Shown here in pieces: positions 1 to 12,631 of a stretch of DNA of 64,000 nucleotides (position 1 is the first letter of the stretch; every line of letters starts with the position of its first letter). Source of the stretch: Camarhynchus parvulus (taxonomy: Eukaryota; Chordata; Aves; Passeriformes; Thraupidae); assembly GCF_901933205.1 (NCBI RefSeq), contig NC_044591.1, positions 496,001 to 560,000 on the forward strand, in the 5' to 3' direction. The translations under genes and the position numbers were made by a program. The notes beneath the pieces were generated by a model. That model was not told the origin of the DNA and did not search any database. It saw only the letters and a list, made by a program, of their open reading frames with translations.

Positions 1-95
1 ATTTCTACCTCTGCTGCTTTGATTTACTTTAATCCCATTTCAAAACTTTCCAATTCTTTCCAGCATCTGTGCTGATTTTCACGTGCTTTTTGTAG

Positions 96-3000
96 AAAGT
101 GGAAGACGACACGATGCCAATCCGCCGCTCGGTGAACGCTTCTTCCCGAGAAACTCCTCCCAAAAGCAAACCTGCCGAAGGGGAAGAGGTCAAAGCAGGT
201 ACAGCCATGCTTCTACAAGGGGTTCCTGGATATCCAAACACAGGCTGGCTCTGAAACTCCTGGAAAACCCTACAGCCAGGATGAAAATCTTATTAATGTT
301 TGGCTCCCTGTGACAGGTTTTTCCAGGATTTGTGTTTTGCAGACACTGTTTTCAGTCTGAACCCACTTGTTTTGTCTTTTATACCCTGTGTCACTCCAGA
401 CATGAAAATATGGCTAAATATTGTCCCTTTTAAGTTTGCACATCCTTTAGGGTAAAGAAATCATGAAATTTCAGTAGCATCAGAAAGATGGTTTGAGATC
501 AAAAGGTGCAGTTAATGAAAGAAAAAACAGAGTATTCAAATTTTTCTCAATTTTTCTGAGCAAAAATGTTTTACCACAACATGTCATGCAATCTAGCCTG
601 ATATTAACACGACTGCTCTTAGCACCTCTGCCTCAGTGTCCCAGAATGTGTCATTTCACTACTACAGTCAGTTGGTTTCACTGACTTTGTCCTCTTTGGT
701 GTCACAAGTAAAAAAACGACCTACAAAACTGACTCTTGATTCACTGTGTGTTTTAAAGGCCTTCGTGGGAAAACTGCACAGGAATGTATCAGAAATGCTT
801 AAGCTGCTCAGAGCAGCATTGGTGGGCAGTTATTTATCCAAAGAGTGTGGAATTTAAATTTATATGCATTTTATGTAGTAGGCAGCCCAGTCTAAGGGCT
901 GTTCTCAGCTAAATGTACTTTTATGGAATTTTTATTTCCTTGGTAAGTTGATTTCTGACTGGCTTTGATCCTTCTGATATACAAGTGCTCCTGCCAATGC
1001 ACATGCTGCCTAAAGCTTTGCCAAGTCTGGGAAAATGTGATGGAATTGTAATTCTCCTTCAGGTGCTTTTGTGTTTGAAAACAACTGGGTCATAAGCAAA
1101 GCCACTTCTTAGAATCCCAGGCCTGTCTGCAACAGCAACTTGTGGAGTTAAGAAGAGAGCACTGTTGGAACTGGTTAATTGTGAAAATGTTGCATGATTT
1201 TGTTTGCAGTTATTCTGGCATTTGAGGGCTGATTGCACCTTTGTTAAAGTTCTTTTTAGTACTTCTCTTCACTTTTTAAATTGCTTTGAAATAACATATT
1301 TAGGTTAGTGAATATAAATTGTTGGGAAATAATTAGTGGGGTGTGTTCTTAAGTTTAGCTTTTGTTTCCTCTAAAGAAACAAAAGCTAAACTTCTTTCCT
1401 TCCTAAAGAATAAAAGCTGGTTTTGGATGGTAACTTGATGCTTTTTCACATTTTCTAGATGCAGAAGTCACCTCTGAGGAATCTGCCTCTGTTGGAGAGG
1501 AGCAAGAGACTGAAACTCTGCCTGCTGCATCCAGTGAAGCAGAACAGCCAAAGGAACCTGAGAATGAAGGGAAGGAGGAAACAAAGCCCTCAGAAGAAAC
1601 CAAAAAGGAGTAAGGCTTACCTGGTGCTGAATTTGGGGGTTTGGGTAGGATTCTGAAGGAAGTCAGGCCCTACAGAGAGAAAAGATAGTGGGAGAGAAAA
1701 GGGAAATGAGTGCCCTAAGGTGCCTCTCCTTAAGATACTTCTCCTTAAGATAAGAAGCTCCTGATCATGTGGAGTTGCTGTTCTCAAACATGGGAAGCTG
1801 AATACCAATACAGGGTCTCTTTTTTACTAATAGAAACATCAAAGTAGTCCTTAAGTTACATTAAATAATATCAGATTTTCTGGGCTTTTTTTTTTTGTTG
1901 TTGTTGTTGTTCTTGTCCTGTTTGTTGGCTTGTTTTAGTGCCTCTTGTCTTACTATTGCTCTGCATTTTCCCTAAGGGAGAAGGATCAGGCTAAGGAGAA
2001 GGAGAAGAAGGTGAAGAAGACCATCCCTGCGTGGGCCACGCTCTCTGCCAGCCAGCTGGCTCGGGCACAGAAGCAGACTCAGATGGCAGCCACCTCCCGG
2101 CCCAAGATGGATGCCATCTTAACCGAGGCCATCAAGGTGGGCAGGACACAGATGGGGCTTTTATTCAGTTTGTGTCCTAAAACACACAATTTCAGCTTGC
2201 TGAGGTGCAGGTGACAGTGCTGTGTGTAAGATGGGTGTGCTTGTCCTGGAAGCCTGACATGAGTCCATGAGGATGATGAGGGGCCCTGTAGCTGATTTCT
2301 TTGTTTAGAATTTGTTTTCCCCCCTAATTACATTATGAGGAACAGCTAGGATGGTATAACCTGGTTGATTGCTGTCATAATTTTGTTTGCTGTGCCTCCT
2401 AGCCACGTGTAACTTCATTTACCTGGATTCATCCATCTCTTTGATACATATGCTTTCTTTTAGCATTAACTTACTCTAACTCAGTACAGATGGAGATACT
2501 GTAACCCTGCATTCCAAAGTCTTGGTTTACTTGGTCTTGGTTTACTCAATCCCTCCTGACTGTAAGAGATCTCTGCTGTTGTAGCTGTGCTGCTGCTCTC
2601 CCCTCAAGGCTTGGTCACTCCCTTCAGAGGAGGCCTGGACTCCACCAGCCTTAATTGCAAGATGGCCTTTCCATCAATCTTCAAAATATCTTAGGTTTTG
2701 CTAATTTACTGATGCCAATCCTCCATCTTCTTAAAAAAAATACTTGGCAGGTTGTTCCAACTTAATGATTACACAGTCTGGCATTAATAAAGTGTTAATA
2801 AGTCAGTTGTGCAGTGTTGCCAAAAAGTGACTATTCTGTATTTTAAGCCATTCTGTGTGAGGGCTTCAGAGCAGGGGACTAGTAGATATGTAGTAGATAT
2901 AGATATCCTTGCTGTGCTGCTTCTGTGTGCTTTGTGTTGCTCTTCAGCTGCTCAGAAGAGGAAAGTGAAGTATTTTGTTAGTCATGTTTTATACTTGATT

Positions 3001-6000
3001 CACAGTGGGGAAAAGGCCAGCCCTGGCATCCTGTGGTGGCCTGTGTGCATCAGTGCAATCTCTGTTCTTCCACCCCACTCAGGATAATTCCAGCGTGGGT
3101 GGTTTCTCATGTTTTGTGTCTGTTCCAGGCCTGCTTTCAGAAGAGCGGTGCCTCGGTGGTGGCAATACGGAAATACATCATCCACAAATACCCTTCCCTG
3201 GAGCTGGAGAGGAGGGGATACCTCCTGAAGCAAGCACTGAAAAGGGAGCTGGAGAGAGGAATCATTAGGCAGGTAAGAGCTGCTTTGTGGAGCAGCACTG
3301 GAGATGGCATTGCTGAACAGGAACTATTTCCAAGGGCCTGGAGTGCCAGGACAAGGGGGAATGGCTTCAGAGTGCCAGAGGACAGAGTTAGATGAGGTAT
3401 TGGAAAATGATCCTTCCCTGGCAGGGTGGGCAGGCCCTGGCACAGGGTGCCCAGAGCAGCTGGGGCTGCCCCTGGATCCCTGGCAGTGTTCAAGGCCAGG
3501 TTGGACATTGGAGCTTGGAGCAGCCTGGGACAGTGGAAGGTGTCCCTGCCCATGGCAGGGGTAGAACTGGGGGATCTTTAAGATCCTCTTCAGCCAAAAC
3601 CATTCCATGATTCTGGGAACTGCACAGGAATTCCTTAACTCCATTAGAAGGTCTGTGGAATGAGCATGTTCTCCTTGTGGAGGTTCCTGCACCTCTGTCA
3701 CTGCTCTGTTGGATACTGGCAGGATTTCAGCACTGTTGTTTCACTTGCATGCTTGGCACCGTTGGGTTTTGTGCAATTCCTGCTGTTTCTGGCTGTTGTG
3801 TCACACAGCATTGCAGCAGCACATGAGCCCAGCAGTGTCACTTCTGCAGCAGTGTGGGGTTTATCACTGTAATTTTTGCCTGTGTTATCTGTGAGGATCT
3901 CCTGCTCAGCACAGCAGAATATGTCCCAATGTCTGGCTGCAGTTTCTGATCTTACTGAAGTTTCAGTGGGTTCAAGTCAGGCCTCTGCCATGAAAACCCA
4001 CTGCAGTGACAGTGCATTCAGAATCTGCATCATGATGAGTTCCTCTCAGGTTGTTAATATTCTGAGTTACTCTGTTAAAGACTGCAGTTGACTTTCTCTT
4101 GAACCAGGTGAAAGGAAAGGGAGCTTCTGGGAGCTTTGTGGTGGTGTCTAATGCAGGAAAAACTGTTCCAAAATCCAGAGACAGGAAGGTAAGATGGATC
4201 ATTTTTAACAATACTCTGAAGTGTACTGCACTGAAACACATGTACCTTACCCCACGTTCTCCTCCTTCCTGTGCTTTTTCTCCCCAAGTACAGCAATTAA
4301 AACACCCATCCCCCTGGTATCAGAAAGCTACTGTCCTCACAGTAAACCCAAGTCAAATGACCAAAATCTCAGTTTTAAAATGTTTACATGAACCCCCTAG
4401 GCTTTGGTTCAGAGACAGAAAACTGAATAACCATGAAACTGTTCTTCTGTCTTTACTGGGCATAGAGAGATGCCCCTCAGGTATTGGAAGAAAGTTTTTG
4501 CTGCTGCTGTGTGTGTTTATCTGTTGAGTGGATAAAGGGAAGACTCCCTTTAGGACTGAGGGGAATGTTTTCCCACCAGCTGTGAGGACAGAGGGAGGAA
4601 GAACAAAATATCCTCAGGCTTCTGGAAGAAAGCTGCTGATGCTCAGTGTTGTTGGGGAGGGGGATGGTTTATTGAGCTTCTCAGTTAATTGTGGTTCCAG
4701 CACTTCTGATCTCCACTCCGTGCTGTGTTGAGTGTGTGAAACACATTCCTAATGCTGCAGTTACAAAATGTTTAGCTGGAATTGGCAATTCCTTGGGATT
4801 AGACAGGTGACATTAGACATGGAACACCTTGCTGGTCATTCCCTGCCTCCTGGGGAGACCAAAAGCCCTAAAACTGAACTTGGTGTAGGGCCCTGAAGGA
4901 AATTAATTGCAGTTCACTCACTGGCTCCACAAGAAGTGTGAGCAAGGCAGCCAGTACCTGCTGACACATCACCTCTCTGCAGCACATGGGTGTCTTTGTT
5001 CCCAGTTACTTTCTCAGCAAAACAAATGTTTTGGATGAATTTGGCTGGCAGGGGAGCAGCTCCCTCTCCCATTGCGCTGTTTGCAGAGCTGCTGTTCAGC
5101 ATCAAATCACCAAACTTCAGCACATTTTCTGGATAAAAAACAGACCATTTTTCCCTGATCATCCCCTCTCATAATAACAAAAGGGGTGGAGGAAAACTCA
5201 GAATGGAACATTGGCTTCAATCAAGATTTTATTGTGTTATTTCAAAAAAAAAAAAAGACTCCTGTTTAGCTGTTCATTTTGGGGAAGGGGAAGACTTGAT
5301 TTGTATAAACAAGTTCTGTCTTTGATGAGGTTTAAGTTTTGTGTCAGCATGTATCATCATCTTCACAGAAAGGGTCGTAAAGCATTGGCACAGGGGATCC
5401 AGGGAGTCACCATCCCTGGAAGTCTTCCAAAAATCTGTAGATGTGGCACTTAGGGATATGGTCTGGTGGTGAATATGTCAGTGCTGGGTTAATGTTTGGA
5501 CTTGATGATCTTGAAAGGCTTTTCCAGACTGAATAATTCCGTGATTCTATGATTTTTCTTCTGTCTCACTGAAGTGTGGCAGAGGAAAATGTCTATAGCA
5601 AGAGGAAGGAAGTAATTAAAAAAACAGATGTTAGGTACTCAGCAATTTTTATTTGTAAAGCCTTTCTAAAACTCCTATGAAAATTCAGACAGATTTTCTG
5701 TATATCTCTTAAGCTGCAAACTGTTTTAAGTTGTTAAAGAACTGCCTTACAGCTCCTGAGTTTCCAGCTCAGCAGCAGTGTCAGGAACACTTATCCCCCC
5801 ATGTGCATTGCTGGTTCAGACACCCAGAGTTTTGGGCCCTGCTGATGCATGCAAGTCTGTGTGTTCCAGAAAAGCACTTCAGCCCTGAGCACAGAGCAGC
5901 AGGTGAAGCTGGAGGACGTCCTGCCACTGGCCTTCACCCGCCTGTGTGAGCCCAAGGAAGCTTCTTACAGCCTGATCAAGAAATATGTGTCTCAGTATTA

Positions 6001-9000
6001 CCCCAAACTCAAAGTAGATATAAGGTAAGTGCTGGAGTTGCTTTAGCAAGCGGAGGGCTGGGGAAACTGCGCCTTCCTCTGGTTCTATCTCACTTCACAA
6101 TGATTCAGTCTGCTATTTAAGCCAGCTGCTGCTGCTCTGAGTTGCAAGGCCTGTGGGAAAGCTTGAAGAAAAGCTGTACCTTTTCTTGTGTCCCTGACAC
6201 CCCAGCAGTGCTGCTCTGTACCCCTTAACCACACCCACATCCCTTTACTGCCTGGATGTGAGGGGCTCTCCTGGGGTCTCGTGCCCCTTGATCTGGATGC
6301 TTTAGCAGCACATACGTGCAGCAATCTCTGAGCTGACCTGTACGAGTTGAGACTTGACAAGCAAAACTAGGAAAACCCTGCATGTCATCTCTATCAGGGT
6401 TTTGTCAGCCCTTGTTTGCCTGTGAGCTGAGTGCCCACCACATCCAAACGTGTCGCTCAAGGTGAGTGGGTCCTTGCCAGGGCCACGTGCCCAGAGTTAC
6501 TGTGACACCGAGCCCGTGCCGCCTTCTGCCTGGGCAATGAGCCTTGCTGACAGATCTCCATTTAAAGTGTCTGCATGTAGGCAGACACTCTAAATGCTGC
6601 TCTGCTCACATGCTGCAAGCGCTGTTTCTCTGTTTGTTTTTGGAGCCGTCAGTGTGTGTCAGTAAAGCTTTCTCCTCCTGTGTTTCAGACCCCAGCTGCT
6701 GAAGAACGCCCTGCAGAGAGCTGTAGAGAAGGGCCAGTTAGAGCAGATCACAGGGAAGGGAGCATCTGGGACATTCCAGGTCAGAGACTGGGTTCATCCT
6801 TGTTGACCACAAGCCTCGGATGCCAGTTACTACGCCCTGTCCCCTGGTTTCCCTGGGCAGCCCTTTCTTCAGCAGTCTGGCATGCTCAGCACTTGTCCAG
6901 TAGGACTCTTGTTCTCCTCTCGGTCTCCCTGTTCCCTTGCTGAGCGTGCTGCATGCACTGCTCAGCTCTGACTCACCAGCACAGTAAGGAGCTGGTGGGG
7001 TAAGCTTTCCTTTCCATCCCTCACTGGAAGTGCAGCAGGTACCCCAGATGCCTGGAACATCTTTTACTCATGTGTGTGCCACGGAAGTCTCTTGGGTACA
7101 TTTGGTCCGTGGGATGGAGGAAGATGTGATTTATTTTGCTTTCTTTCCTCCCCTGAGCAATAGGCCCTTAGACTGCCACATCCTTGCAGTATATTTGGGG
7201 GCTGGGGTGAGGTGTTGCTGATAAAGCCCCCCAGGCCAGCTGACTGACTAGGCCTGTCCTTCCACCCACAGCTGGGAGAGCAGCGTTCCCTGTGCAGTGT
7301 TTTAATATTAAACATATCTGTGCTAATGCAGGAGCGCCGACCCACCTGGTGCAGAGGAGCTTGTCCTGACCTGGTTTGGGAGAATTTTGTCTTGATGCTT
7401 TTCTCTTCCTCCTTGGAAAATAGCTGAAGAAATCAGGGGAGAAGCCCCTGCTGGGTGGGACTCTGATGGAAGATGCCATCCTGTCTGCTATTGCGGCCAT
7501 GAACGAACCGAAGACCTGCTCCACCACAGCGCTGAAGAAGTATATCCTGGAAAATTACCCAGGGACCAACTCCAACTTGCAGGGTAAAGTACTGATCCCT
7601 GTACTGCTTCTATTCTGCATGCTGAGAGAGTCCTGCAGCTGCAGATGTGCCTGTGCAGCACCTTTAAACTGCTCTGTTGAGCTTGCAGGGAGCTGCAGCT
7701 GCTCAGCCCTTTGTGCTGCTGAGATGCTCTGGGGTTTTAGCTCCCATCTGTTGCTTTCAAGCCAGTTCCTGAGACAGAATGCATGATTCTTTTGTCTATA
7801 GTCAGGAAGGGGGAATAGTGTTTAAGTACTTTATTGTTCTTAAATCACGAAGTTGATTTCATATCTCTCTGCTTTGAAAGGGACAGCATCTTGGCATCAA
7901 TGCAGTTCCTAATTGCTTTTTATTGAGAGAACTTGGGTAGTTTAACTTTTTTTAAAAATTCACAAGCACCCCTCTTACTGATTTGTTTGAGGCCCTGCTT
8001 TGCATCTGATTTTTAAAAGGTCAAGCAAATAAGGAGAAAAGCCAATTGGATTTTATTTGGAAGGGAGATTTGGCATGTCTTTGTTCCCAGGAGTGACACT
8101 AATGTCTGGTTTGACTTTTACCTGAGCAGAGTCTTTCAAGCAGATGTTCTGGTGGCTTATTTGGGTTATTTGGGCTGAGCCCCCATGCAGTTGGTTGGTG
8201 CTGGAGGTCTGTAGGCACAGGCTGAGGTCCCAGTGGTCTCTGCTCAAACCTGGACATAGATCAGTCTGCTCCTGTGGTGTCACCGAGCTGGTGCTGTTCC
8301 TCAGGAGCAGAGAGGAGATTTCTGATCCCACAGTCTTTACCCAGAGCTGGAGCACAGCATCAGCACAGCTGTTTGGTGCAGGGTTACAGACACACAGCAC
8401 AGGTTCCAGGGCTGAAGGAGCTGCCCTCAGGCCTTCTGCCAATTAGAAACTGATGCTGAGCGAGACTTCATAATCTCAGGGCAGGGAAAAGAGGTTCCAG
8501 GCTCCCTAAGCCCTTGCATGGTTTATTTGCAGGACCATTGGAAATGTCCCTGGTCCTTAGGGCCTGTGTTGAGCCAGCCTGCAGTGCTTGTCACTCCTGC
8601 AAGGCCGACAAGGAAATCTCAGCTTGCAATCTGTTGTTTTCTTTCTCCTTCCGTTACATAAAAGGAATTTTGATGATCTCTGCTTTGTTCTGAGAGAGCT
8701 GGAGGAAGATCTGGTGAGATGTGAAAAGCAGGCGGGTGCACACTGCAGAGCAGAGCTCTGCTCTCCTCCCCAGTTTATGGCTCACTGCAGAACTGGAACT
8801 TGACTGGAGTCAAATCCCTTATGTGCTGTTATTGACCTTTGACACCCAGAGTGAAACCTGCCTTGTGGTTATAAAAACTTTGGAACGTGCTAGAGAGTGA
8901 ACCTTGTTTTTTCCTGGGAGGCTCAATATGTAAATGGCCCCTCTAATTCAAGCTGAAAATGGTTCTGAACTGACTAAACAACCCAAGCCCTTTGCCAGAC

Positions 9001-11793
9001 ACAAAGATCCCCTGTACTTGCACAGTCCGAGTTTCAGTTCTTACACAGTACACAATGGAATGGCTGGAATAAAAGTGTGGAATAGAAGACTGGAATAAGA
9101 AGTTCATTTGTTGTATTTCTAGACCAAATATTTTACCCTTTAAAGAGCAAAACAAAAAGCAAACCACAGTATGGGTAAAGATGCAGCACATACAACATTT
9201 AGAACACGAGGACATCAAAACCAGGGTAAAAGGCTTGTTTTAAAACACGCTTTAGAGGACATTCTGAGGGTTAAATTTGGACAGAGGTAGTTACATGGTG
9301 CTCTTGAATGACTTATGAAGGAGCATCCCATGATCAGGACATCAGAAACATACAATGTTGTCAACTCCTTGCTTTGGAGAGTTTAAAGCCACTCTCACCA
9401 GGTGCTCAGGAACAATATCTTGTATCTTGCTCAAATTGACTGAGAGGATTTCCCATCCTGACTCCAGCTCTGATTTCAGAGGGCACAGTAGAGAGCAGTA
9501 AGATCAGACAAGAGGCTAAAGATAGTAACAAAACCTTTCTCTGATTTCTTTTTCACAGTGCATCTACTGAAGAGAACCCTGCAGAAATGTGAGAAGAATG
9601 GCTGGATGGAGCAAATTTCTGGGAAGGGCTTCAGTGGAACCTTTCAGCTTTGCTTCCCTTATTATCCCAGGTAAAGACCTTGTCTGTAAAATTATGTTCA
9701 GGGGTTTTGCACAGCTCAGGTATCAGAGCTGGAGTTCATGAGCCAACTTCCTATTTACAGGGAGGTTGTGGAGGGTTTGCTCACTGGTGAACTGCCACAT
9801 TGTCACCCATGCTCTGGATAATGGCATCACTTGGGTGAACAGAAAGCTGACTCCATTAGCAAGGGAAGCTTGTAAGGGCAGTAGAAATACTGGGCTCCCT
9901 GTTCTCAGCTAGTCTGTTGTGCTGCTGTTGTTGCTGGGCTATTTAAGTGTTCTGTGCTAAAACCAATTCACCTGAGCAGGACAGTGGGGTGGGTTCTCCA
10001 TGCCAGAATGCTCCTAAGGAGCAGGACAGTGGGGTGGGTTCTCCATGCCAGAATGCTCCTAAGGAGCAGGACCCAGCTGTTCCTTCCTTAAGGGAGGAGA
10101 GGTGGGAGGAGGGAGGATGACCTAGGTTAGCTACTCTGAGTAAACCTGCCTTTCTTCTCCTGCTATGAGCTGATAGTGTGCTGGGCCATGTGCAGCCCTG
10201 GGATGGGGCCTTGGTGTCCCAGGAAGAGCCAAATGGCAGCACAGTCATTGAAGTGCTGCCCCCCAGCTCCTTTTATTGCACATGTGAGCCCCCACAGCTT
10301 CAGCCATGCTCAGCTGCTGGAGCCTGATCCTGCCCCTTTGCTGGTCCTCTCCCTGGGTTTGCAGGGAAGGGGCAGTGAGGGATAGCAAAAATGGGGAAAT
10401 GGAGAAAAGACAACTTCGGGCTGGTACATTCCCAGGCTGTCATGTTTCTGCCATTGCAGAGACTAAATAACCTTGGTTTGGGACAGCAGCAATCACAGAA
10501 TTCCTGAGGATGTTTCTGGATTGGGCTAAAGCTGTAACCTTAGGGGGAAGCTGCAGTGCCAGAGGAGAGCCAGGGTCACCCAGGACTTGCCTACTCTGCA
10601 GTTGTACCTTAGAAGCAAATCAGGCTCTGACCAGACCTCTCTTGTAGCCCAGATGTGCTCTATCCAGAGAAGCAGCAGGATGAGGATTCTGAGGAATCTG
10701 ATGAGGAAGAAGAGGAGGAATCTGAGGAGGAAGAAGAATCTGAAGAGGAAGAGTCTGAGGAGGAAGAGCCACCACCAAAGAAGAGGTATGGCAGCGTGAG
10801 AGATGAGTGGGATCCTTTGGATGAAATAAGTGTTTGTCACAGCTGTAGAGTGCTCAGGTGTGTCTCTTGCTGTGGTCACCTGTCCGCAGGACTGTTACTT
10901 ACAGGTATTGGCAGAAGTTTCTAGTCATTCCTTATTCCAGAGATACTGACTTCCCCCATTCCGTTATTTGAAGCCTTCCTCTTTTCTCCTCCAGATAAGA
11001 GAGAACCTGTGTTCATTCTTTGTGTTGCCTTTAGTCTCCTACTTTAGAAACTGTGATGTTTCATGTGGAACTTTTTGTATTTATTGTTTCCTTAAAAGAA
11101 TTCTTCCCTACAGTAATTATTTGCAGCTCTGTAGCCAGATATGGGACCTGCCTCACTCAGAATTTGGACTTAATATGAGTGTTTGTTAAGTAATAAAATC
11201 CCATTTAGAGAGGAGAGATAGTGCTTAAGGCTCTTAATTGTTCTGACAGCTGACTGATTCACTGTCATTATTTATATGTTTATTTGCCTAACAAAAGGGC
11301 TGGAAGCTGGCAGCTCTGTGGGGATGGGAAGTGCTCAGTGTAGAGCTACCAGAGGAGCTCTTGCTCTTCGGGATTTAGTTCATGGAATGTGCTGGCAAAG
11401 GACAGGGATGCCAAGATGTGCTTCATTTATGCAAATTGCTGACAGCAGCTCTGCTCTGGGTACCATTTGTGCCTCCACTGAGCTCCTGTGCTGTCTCTTC
11501 CTGACAGGATGCAGAAGAGACCACCCCCCAAATCCCGGAGCAGGGCCCCTCCGATGAAGCGAAGAGAGTCCAAACCCAAGCCAAGGAAAACCCCCACCGC
11601 TCGCCGGGGCAAAGCAAAGCCCCCTCCCAAGGTGAAAACCCCTGCTAAGAAAGCCAAACCAGCAGCCCCAGCCATCAAGAAAGCCTCCAGTGGCAGCTCT
11701 TCCAAGAAACCAGCAGCCAGTGGGAGGAAGGAAGTGAAACCCTCTGCCAAGGGCAAATCCACCATGAGGAAATCTCTCCGGGCAAAAAAGTAA
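96..11793 (+). CDS. HP1BP3: HP1BP3, heterochromatin protein 1-binding protein 3 (5'-partial, 11 coding exons)
   Basis: Nuclear linker-histone-like protein that binds nucleosomes and HP1 and promotes chromatin compaction. Exons read by matching protein to splice sites: 96-198, 1459-1609, 1977-2136, 3129-3272, 4108-4188, 5870-6024, 6689-6779, 7424-7583, 9559-9670, 10648-10785, 11508-11793; all introns are GT-AG and phases agree. They encode 526 residues; about 35-40 N-terminal residues lie upstream (human protein about 553). The first visible exon contains MPIRR at 114, a possible internal start. Three H15 (globular H1-like) domains follow: first in exons 3-5, ending KGKGASGSF; second in exons 6-8, GKGASGTF; third in exons 8-9, GKGFSGTF. 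An acidic Glu-rich run is encoded by exon 10 and a Lys/Pro/Ala-rich H1-like tail ending RAKK* by exon 11. The HP1-binding PxVxL site seems altered (see findings). No lesion is seen. Confidence 0.96.
1888..1912. repeat. T-rich / GTT simple repeat
   Basis: A run of T followed by about five TTG units in the HP1BP3 intron before exon 3. Simple-sequence repeat, no further meaning seen. Confidence 0.7.
3328..3618 (+). mobile_element. CR1 LINE 3' fragment
   Basis: Intronic in HP1BP3. It carries the recurrent avian CR1 3' motifs also seen elsewhere in this window: 'ggccctggcacagggtgcc', 'ggtgtccctgcccatggca', 'tttaagatcc' and a terminal 'ccattccatgattct'. It is 5'-truncated, as is typical for CR1. 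Open frames across it on both strands are shadows of the repeat. Confidence 0.85.
5364..5552 (+). mobile_element. CR1 LINE 3' fragment (diverged subfamily)
   Basis: Intronic in HP1BP3. Recognised by 'catccctggaagt', 'gtggcacttagggatatgg', 'gatgatcttgaaaggctttt' and the terminal 'gtgattctatgat'. More diverged than the other copies. Confidence 0.75.
9974..10063. repeat. 45-bp tandem duplication
   Basis: Two adjacent, apparently identical 45-bp units (starting 9974 and 10019) in the HP1BP3 intron after exon 9; a few bases of a third copy follow. Being a multiple of three, it makes a repeated 15-residue peptide in an antisense frame that is not a gene. Confidence 0.9.
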
Positions 11794-12625
11794 AATGTTT
11801 CCAATGTCAGGGAATCCCATGGTCAAATCCACAATCTTGTTTTATAAGTCAACGTGCATTTGTATTTTAGTTCTGATGCTTAAACACTTCTTTAATTTTT
11901 TTTAAATTTTTTTTTTCTTGAATGATGGGGGAAAAGCTGAAAACTAAATCAAACCAACCCGAGCATTCATTAGATCTCGATGCTGTGCCTCGTGCCTGCC
12001 CCTCCCCTGGAACGAGTCATCTTTACTTTCTGCAATAATTTTAGGACTTTTCTAGGATGTCTCTAATCTGTACATTTATGGTATTCCACGTGGGTTTCAG
12101 GGGGGGGAGGGTTGGCTTTTAAAACAATTCTTCAGAGAAGATCTTTATACCTTTAGACAGCAGGAACGGGATGATCAGGGGAATGTGATTCTTTACTGAG
12201 AAGGTGCCGTGGCAGAGGAGTCCTCCCTAGATCCCTGCATGCCGAGGTCCTTGGTGCTCCCATGAGGGAGCTGTGTACAGACAGCACTTGCACTGAGCCC
12301 CGAGGTGCTGCTCTCCTCAGCCACAGGCCCAGGGCTGGCTGCTCTGTCGGATCCTTGGTGTCTCCTGAGGGTCTGGTGCCAGAGGGGCTCCCAAAGGGGC
12401 AGCTCTCGGGTAGGCGGGTGATTTGAATTAGTGTTTCCACACCACATCTGTTACCTTAAAACCAAAATATATCAAAGTCTTCTTGAATCCAACTTTCAAA
12501 TGTTTTTAAGAGATGAAAAGCCTGAGTTTGTCACCTCTTGTTTACCCTTTTTTAAAGAGAAGTTGGAGAGCTATACAATTGCTAATGTAGAGATGTTGAT
12601 AAGTGAAGAACATGCGGTTTGCTAA

Positions 12626-12631
12626 AATAAA
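12626..12631 (+). terminator. HP1BP3 polyadenylation signal (AATAAA)
   Basis: AATAAA about 830 bp after the HP1BP3 stop, closing a 3' UTR that holds a T-rich stretch near 11890. It is the best candidate 3' end of the gene. Confidence 0.7.

Noticed and set aside
10526..10879. Minus-strand frame rich in Leu/Phe/Arg resembling a membrane protein
   Set aside because: It is the antisense of the acidic Glu-rich exon of HP1BP3.
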